A stretch of DNA of 11,460 nt from Multifurca ochricompacta (taxonomy: Eukaryota > Basidiomycota > Agaricomycetes > Russulales > Russulaceae). Shown here in pieces: positions 7,345-11,460 of this stretch. Made by a program: the position numbers and the translations under genes. Each line of letters begins with the position of its first letter. Position 1 is the first letter of the stretch. Under the pieces are notes generated by a model. It searched no databases. It had not been told where the DNA came from and saw only the letters and a list, made by a program, of their open reading frames with translations. Location: contig WTXG01000589.1 of assembly GCA_022496185.1 (NCBI GenBank), forward strand, positions 1 through 11,460, given 5' to 3'.

Positions 7345-8333
7345 AGGTCCCTAGTAAATAAAGACATCTCTTGGTCTGGGAAAATAGTGTCCTTCCCTGC
7401 AGAAAGAGAAGAGCGTCTCCAACACGTCCAAAGACAATTCAACCACCTTTTCCAGCTTCACAGAGAAGCACAGCTTGCCCTCCTCTATCCAGAACCACTT
7501 ATCAGCACCCTCCATGACAATGGACAAGCAGAAGGTTGGTGTGACATTGATACCATCTATCTCCCCCTTTGAATTCTCCTCCCCTTTGGACAAGTCTTCT
7601 CCCAAACTCAGTACAACCAGTTCCTGTCTGGGCCCTGTCAGGCCATCCCTCAAGACTCCCAGCACCAACTGCTTTATTGGCACCTTGCTCAACTCACCCA
7701 TTCCACAGGGGACCCCCTTGAAACACTCTTAGTCTGTGTCAACGACAAATACCTTTGGAAAGAACACATCCCCCTCGAATCCCAGAACTTGAAACACTCT
7801 TGCTCAGAGGAGAATGCCTCTACTACCTTTCTACCTTCCACCTAGACCATACCAGAATCAACCTCACCTTTGATGAGATCCGCCTTCACTCTGCTCCCTC
7901 CCCTTCTGGCTGGCGCCTTGTAGAAACCAAAGGAATACAAATTGAATACCTGTGGACTGCTGATTACTGGGAGACCACCTCATGCAACCACTGCCCCTTC
8001 CTTGTTAACCCCCCCATCTTCACAGACCCTCCCTATCTCCCCACCTACGCTGAACCTTCCCCAGAACCAGAAGAGCTCACCTTCCCTACCCTTTCCCTTG
8101 CAGCAGTCACCCAAGAAGAAGAACGCCTCACCCAGACCCAGACAGTCTTAATTGGTAACACTACCACTTGGTCTGATCTTGAGACCCCCACAGAAAACAC
8201 CTCTGACTTCGAAGAAAGTTCCCCTGTATCCAGACAATGCTGCCTCTGTGATATTGACCTCTGTACCTGTAACTTTGTCCAGATACTCCCCCTACCCCCC
8301 AGGCATAGTATTGTGGAGGCCTTCAGCCTTTGA
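7345..8333 (+). pseudogene. ORF2 of the retrotransposon, unknown protein
   Basis: The frame is open from 7345 and gives about 330 codons ending at TGA 8331-8333. No ATG is present near the start, so the start codon is probably lost; GTG at 7387 is the first common alternative. The protein reads SFPAEREERLQHVQRQFNHL early on, and WRLVETKGIQIEYLWTADYW in the middle. It ends with an acidic Thr/Glu-rich tail and a cysteine cluster of the form CCLCDIDLCTC near the C terminus. There is a TGA at 7570-7572 (CGA to TGA would explain it) and one frameshift near 7780-7790 in CAGAACTTGAAACACTC. I recognise no family. The cysteine cluster might bind a metal, but this is a guess. It follows ORF1 by about 26 bases and is followed by ORF3. 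Confidence 0.6.
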
Positions 8334-8397
8334 TACATACTTACCTTCACATTACTCGATCTAAGTAGGGAAAAGAAATAAAAGACTCCTTTGCATC

Positions 8398-9127
8398 GTG
8401 GCTAGTATTACTGACTGGGCTATCAACCTGGCTCCCAACACAGAAGAAGTCAGTCCAACTCCCCCCAAGACAGAAGAAGAAATCCTAGAAGACGTAGTAG
8501 CAAGACACACCTGCCACACCTGCCCCCCATCACACCTCCAGAAGACAAAGAGCACAAACCCACCCCAGCCCTAGTGCACCACCGCCAGAACAACCAATTC
8601 CCCCTGTCCCAGAACCCTTCCTTGCTCATCTAAACTACTCCCCCATCCCACCAACATCCACCCAGCTTGCCTCGACATCAACACCCTTCCTGAACCTCCC
8701 AGTAGTAGAATCTGATCAGTCTCGGTCCCAATCCCCTTCCATTGTTCATCAAGTCAACCACATCTATCCTGCCACAGATATCTTTGTCTCTAGGACATTA
8801 CCCACTCGAAACCCTAGTGAACTACGAGAATTCCACCTTCATTGTTCTGCTCAGCTTGCAACTCAAAGAGCCAATCACCTTGACGTCTACCATCCCTTGA
8901 GTGAAGCTAATCGTATCACCACAGACCCCCTGTACTTTGAAAACCTCCTTTGGCGACTTCGCATTGTTATCTCTGCCCCAGGAATAGTTGAAGAGTATTA
9001 CTGGATCCACAGAAACATCCGCAACTATCGTCTAGACCGTGCTGTCCTTCGCCCAGCCTATCAAGTCTACTATGCCTGGAATGCCCAAGGGTGGACTACA
9101 TACCGCCTTAGCACCTGCTCTGAATGA
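8398..9127 (+). pseudogene. ORF3 of the retrotransposon, unknown protein
   Basis: The frame opens at GTG 8398 followed by ASITDWAINLAPNTEEV; the GTG was probably once an ATG. A Pro/Glu-rich linker (about 8440-8720) contains two frame changes, one in a run of C near 8523-8530 and one near 8560-8575. From about 8576 the third frame is open to TGA 9125-9127. This half looks globular, with LREFHLHCSAQLATQRAN, then FENLLWRLRIVISAPGIVEEYYW and AYQVYYAWNAQGWTTYRL. It has no recognised domain. The whole would be about 243 codons. The last codon and stop overlap the start of ORF4 as ATGA, so the two were probably translated in a coupled way or made from one polyprotein-like message. Confidence 0.6.
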
Positions 9128-9507
9128 CCTCAGAACGACCTCTTACTGCTGAAGAATTAGCTCAAGTCCCCTTTGGCTTTACCCACCCTATCTTTGACTA
9201 CGACGACCGTGCTTTTGTTGCTACCTGGAAAGGAGACAACTACTACACTCAGACTCTTGGACACAACTGGAAACGTCTTCGGGACAGTCGCATCCTTCCT
9301 GTAAACGAATATCTCAGTAATTTCCCCAACATCGACCTCATCAGTAACCTTGACCCCCACACATTCTACGGAACATACAACGGAAAGGAAGTCCATTGGT
9401 CTGACACCCATACAGCATGGGTCTACCTTAATAACCACCATGTCCAATTCCCAGTTGCTTCTATCACCTCAGATGAAGAAGAAGTATCCCAGTCCCTTGA
9501 AGCGTAG
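9124..9507 (+). CDS. ORF4 of the retrotransposon, unknown 127-residue protein
   Basis: This is the only reading frame ahead of gag that is intact from ATG to stop. It starts MTSERPLTAEELAQVPFGFT and includes FDYDDRAFVATWKGDNYYTQ, a WKRLRDSRILPVNEYLSNF stretch, HTFYGTYNGKEVHWSDTHTA and an acidic end (SDEEEVSQSLEA). The composition is that of a small soluble beta-rich protein with many aromatic and charged residues; no domain, signal peptide or membrane segment is seen. Its ATG overlaps the ORF3 stop (ATGA, 9124-9127), and the gag frame is already open from 9501 onwards, so it sits tightly packed between the two. No function is offered. Confidence 0.65.
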   Translation: MTSERPLTAEELAQVPFGFTHPIFDYDDRAFVATWKGDNYYTQTLGHNWKRLRDSRILPVNEYLSNFPNIDLISNLDPHTFYGTYNGKEVHWSDTHTAWVYLNNHHVQFPVASITSDEEEVSQSLEA

Positions 9508-9626
9508 AGCAATCCCTTCATGCTATCACCCTCAGAACCCCCCCTACTCTCCCATCCATATCCCTTGCCTCCACAACTACTGCTATTGCTTCACACCCTC
9601 CAAAGACACCAACACCTCTGAATATC

Positions 9627-10582
9627 ATGAGTACTACTGCCGCCTCCAGTGGAAAGATCCTGGGATCACCCCCAGAATCTTTTGATGGTCAAGCTCTAAA
9701 GCAGAACGTTTCTGGTCCCAGCTAGCCAACTACTACTACCTGAATGAAGGTGCCTTCACTGATGAGAGTAGACAAGTCTCTGCAGCCCTCACCCACTTTA
9801 AACTTGATACACCAGCAGGAGAATGGGCCAGAGACTGCACCAACACTGCACTCCAAGCCAACCCCCCTTCCTTCGGGACCTGGGACCGCTTCAGAATTGA
9901 CTTTGAAAAACAGTTCATTCCCAGTAGAGAGTCGCCTCCTGTCCACCAAGGCCATGTATGAAATTCGCCAAGGCACTCACCCCTTCAATGACTGGTACCA
10001 AGAATGGTCCACCCATGCTACTCGTGCTACAGTGGACGAAAACACCAAGATCTATGCCTTCCAAAGCATGATCAATCAAGGTCTAGGACAGAAGCTCCTT
10101 GGACTATCCCCCCAGCCCACCACACTCCGAGATCTTGTCACTAAGGCCAGAGAATTTGATGCAGCATGGCAGCTTTATGGCAAGACCACCAAACCTCGGC
10201 CTCTCCACCTGCGTGTTGGAGAAGCTACCACTGACAACCCAGAAGCCCAAGTCAACTTTGTTGCCTCTTCCCAGCCCAGAAACCCTAGCACCCCTCCACG
10301 CACTACCAAGTTAACCCCAGAAGAAAAGAAGTATCGACTGAGAAAATAAGCTTTGCTTCTATTGTGGAAGCCTAATCACATCGCCAATCAATGCCGCAGC
10401 AAGACCAGAGCCATCCAAGGTCAAGGACCTCCTCGCCCTACCCCAGTAAGAGCCCTGGCATCAGAAGAAGCACCCCCCCAAGCACCACGACCCCCCCTGA
10501 CTACCTCTCAGTATCCGCCACCAAGAGCTATGAAGATCCAGTACCATACATGATGGATGAAGACGGACCTTCGGATTTTTAA
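9627..10582 (+). pseudogene. gag: Gag polyprotein with capsid core and CCHC knuckle, frameshifted
   Basis: Gag forms the retrotransposon particle and packages its RNA. The chosen start is ATG 9627 (MSTTAASSGKILGSPPESFD), although the frame is open from 9501. The capsid part has the Retrotrans_gag pattern, TWDRFRIDFEKQF at 9878-9916, then STKAMYEIRQGTHPFNDWYQ and AFQSMINQGLGQKLLG. A nucleocapsid zinc knuckle, CFYCG then KPNHIANQC (CX2CX4HX4C, 10354-10394), follows a basic stretch. The C terminus reads YMMDEDGPSDF before TAA at 10580-10582. Frame changes lie near 9697-9701, near 9920-9930, at about 10340-10345, at 10366-10369 inside the knuckle, and once more between there and about 10500. As written, it cannot be translated into one Gag protein. 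Confidence 0.85.
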
Positions 10583-10584
10583 CA

Positions 10585-11075
10585 CATCCTACAGCTGCAC
10601 TGTCTGTGAGGACTTCTTGTAACCCCAGTGTTCCTTGTATGAGCCGCTCTGCAGTCCTAGATAACCTTGGTTTTGAGCATGTATCCTTGTTAGTGACTAG
10701 AAATGCTAGATCACCTTCTATTGTGCTCAAAGCAGAACTCATTGGACAAACACTAGGAAGAAAATCAGTGCGTGCCCTAATAGATAGTGGGGCAGAAGGA
10801 TTAATAATCCATCAAGACTATGCCAAAGCACATCACCTAACCTTGAGCACCCTTGCCAAGCCTCTCCGAGTCAAAATGTGGATGGAACTAGTAATGCTAA
10901 TGGAGCCATTTACTACACCACAACCCAAATCCTACGACTACCCCTCCGAGACCAATACCATGAAGAACTTGCAGAGTTCTATGTTACTAATATAGGGGAC
11001 CATGACATTATCTTAGGAACTGACTGGCTATGTTGCCACAACCCAGAAGTAAACTGGAAAATGACACCCTGACCT
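10585..11075 (+). pseudogene. Retrotransposon aspartic protease domain, frameshifted
   Basis: This is the protease that would cut Gag-Pol. The catalytic motif is ALIDSGAEGLIIHQDYA, with DSGA at 10783-10794. The later conserved patch DIILGTDWL (11004-11030) and HNPEVNW match the end of Ty3/gypsy protease domains. Between the two, the frame changes at about 10873-10877: GTCAAAATG lacks one A relative to a frame that reads VKN. A second apparent loss of one A is at about 11058-11062 (GGAAAATGACA), after which the frame ends. The domain is otherwise well preserved. It is part of pol and leads into reverse transcriptase. Confidence 0.85.
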
Positions 11076-11297
11076 TAAAACATTGCCCCACATCCTGCAC
11101 CCTTACCATGACCCCTCTGACCTTTGCTTCAACACACCCCTCTTGCCCTGCTCTGTCTACAATCACAGTAAACCCCTGATGGACCAGACACTCATAGCAG
11201 CAGCAGAAACCTTTGCAGCCCTAATCACAGATCACCCCATGATTACTCCAGAAGAAGTACCTCCCAAATTCATCTCCGCATCCATGCCAAGACCACC
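11076..11297 (+). pseudogene. Protease to RT linker of pol, frameshifted
   Basis: Coding-like text continues between protease and RT in changing frames: LTLKHCPTSCTLT directly after the protease, then (from about 11165) DQTLIAAAETFAALITDHPM and EEVPPKFISASMP. At about 11283 the frame changes again into the RT frame. No enzyme motif is expected in this linker. Confidence 0.6.
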
Positions 11298-11460
11298 ATG
11301 TCTACTCAGATTGCTGCAGATCAAGTAAAGACCCCTACATCCTTAGAAGACCAACTCCCTCCTGAATACCTCGCATACTGATCTGTCTTTGAAGAGAAAG
11401 CCTCTCAACATTTGCCACAGCACCAACCATGGGACCATGCCATAGAACTCAAACCAGATG
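11298..11460 (+). pseudogene. pol: N-terminal start of Ty3/gypsy reverse transcriptase, one stop, cut by the window end
   Basis: The frame reads QLPPEYLAY, a TGA at 11379-11381, then SVFEEKASQHLPQHQPWDHA and IELKPD. This is the conserved lead-in of Ty3/gypsy RTs (LPPEY..F..VF....A..LP.HRP.DHAI.L..G). The catalytic YxDD region lies outside the window. The TGA stands where family members usually have a non-stop residue and could come from CGA by one C-to-T change. This piece alone identifies the element as Ty3/gypsy-type rather than copia-type. Confidence 0.9.

Larger units (their letters stand above)
2195..11460 (+). mobile_element. Ty3/gypsy-like LTR retrotransposon, incomplete at the window end
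   Basis: Parts in order are the 5' LTR, ORF1 to ORF4 of unknown function, gag with the Retrotrans_gag-type W..F...F...F pattern and a CCHC knuckle, an aspartic protease with DSGA, and the start of a Ty3-type reverse transcriptase (LPPEYLAY...VFEEKASQHLP). All are on the + strand. RNase H, integrase and the 3' LTR would lie to the right of the window. The gag-protease-RT order is typical for this class (known), but four ORFs ahead of gag are not. Three younger elements sit inside ORF1. Several frameshifts and stops (see parts) show decay. The link of the LTR at 2195 to the ORFs rests on orientation, on position and on the continuous ORF1. Confidence 0.8.

Noticed and set aside
9744..9920. Early part of the long frame starting at 9744 as the gag start
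   Set aside because: Between 9701 and about 9920 the capsid motifs (TWDRFRIDFEKQF) are in a different frame. The 9744 frame becomes real gag only after about 9925.

Overview
The window looks like a repeat-rich intergenic region of a filamentous fungus, most likely a basidiomycete (agaricomycete). The grounds are short GT..AG introns of about 75-90 bases in a broken isocitrate dehydrogenase copy, a CT-rich promoter in front of a gene fragment, a Ty3/gypsy-type gag and protease of fungal style, and hAT-like elements whose ends carry CCCG/GGATC or GGCC motifs. The species cannot be named from sequence alone. No intact host gene is visible; almost everything is nested or decayed mobile DNA.

Layout. 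Bases 1-490 are the N-terminal part of an NADP-isocitrate dehydrogenase pseudogene with introns still recognisable. Bases 654 to about 1790 are a decayed hAT-like element with one visible end. Bases 1921-2194 are the first 91 codons of an unrecognised host-type gene, with TATA box and CT-rich leader, cut off at 2195 by the 5' LTR of a Ty3/gypsy-like retrotransposon. That retrotransposon runs on the + strand from 2195 past the end of the window: LTR (2195 to about 2771), four unrecognised ORFs, then gag (from about 9627), protease (from about 10585) and the first residues of reverse transcriptase (11298-11460).

Its first ORF is interrupted by three later insertions, each with a perfect target-site duplication: a solo LTR of another element (3541-4150, minus strand, duplication TTACT); a 1,382-bp non-autonomous hAT-like element (4194-5575, duplication GTTGAATC) that holds a 56-bp tandem array and a tRNA-like sequence; and a second, 1,431-bp hAT-like element (5681-7111, duplication ATCTTTGG). 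If the three insertions and one copy of each duplication are left out, the flanking pieces total 999 bases and stay in one open frame of 333 codons including the stop. This shows that the scattered pieces are one gene and gives a relative order: host gene, then gypsy-like element, then the three insertions.

The most unusual feature is the stretch of about 4 kb (insertions excluded) of extra coding sequence between the 5' LTR and gag, where ordinary Ty3/gypsy elements have only a short leader. I do not recognise any of these four proteins. The rest of the retrotransposon (ORF2, ORF3, gag, protease) carries about ten frameshifts and at least two in-frame stops, so this copy should be inactive unless some of the one-base indels are assembly errors.
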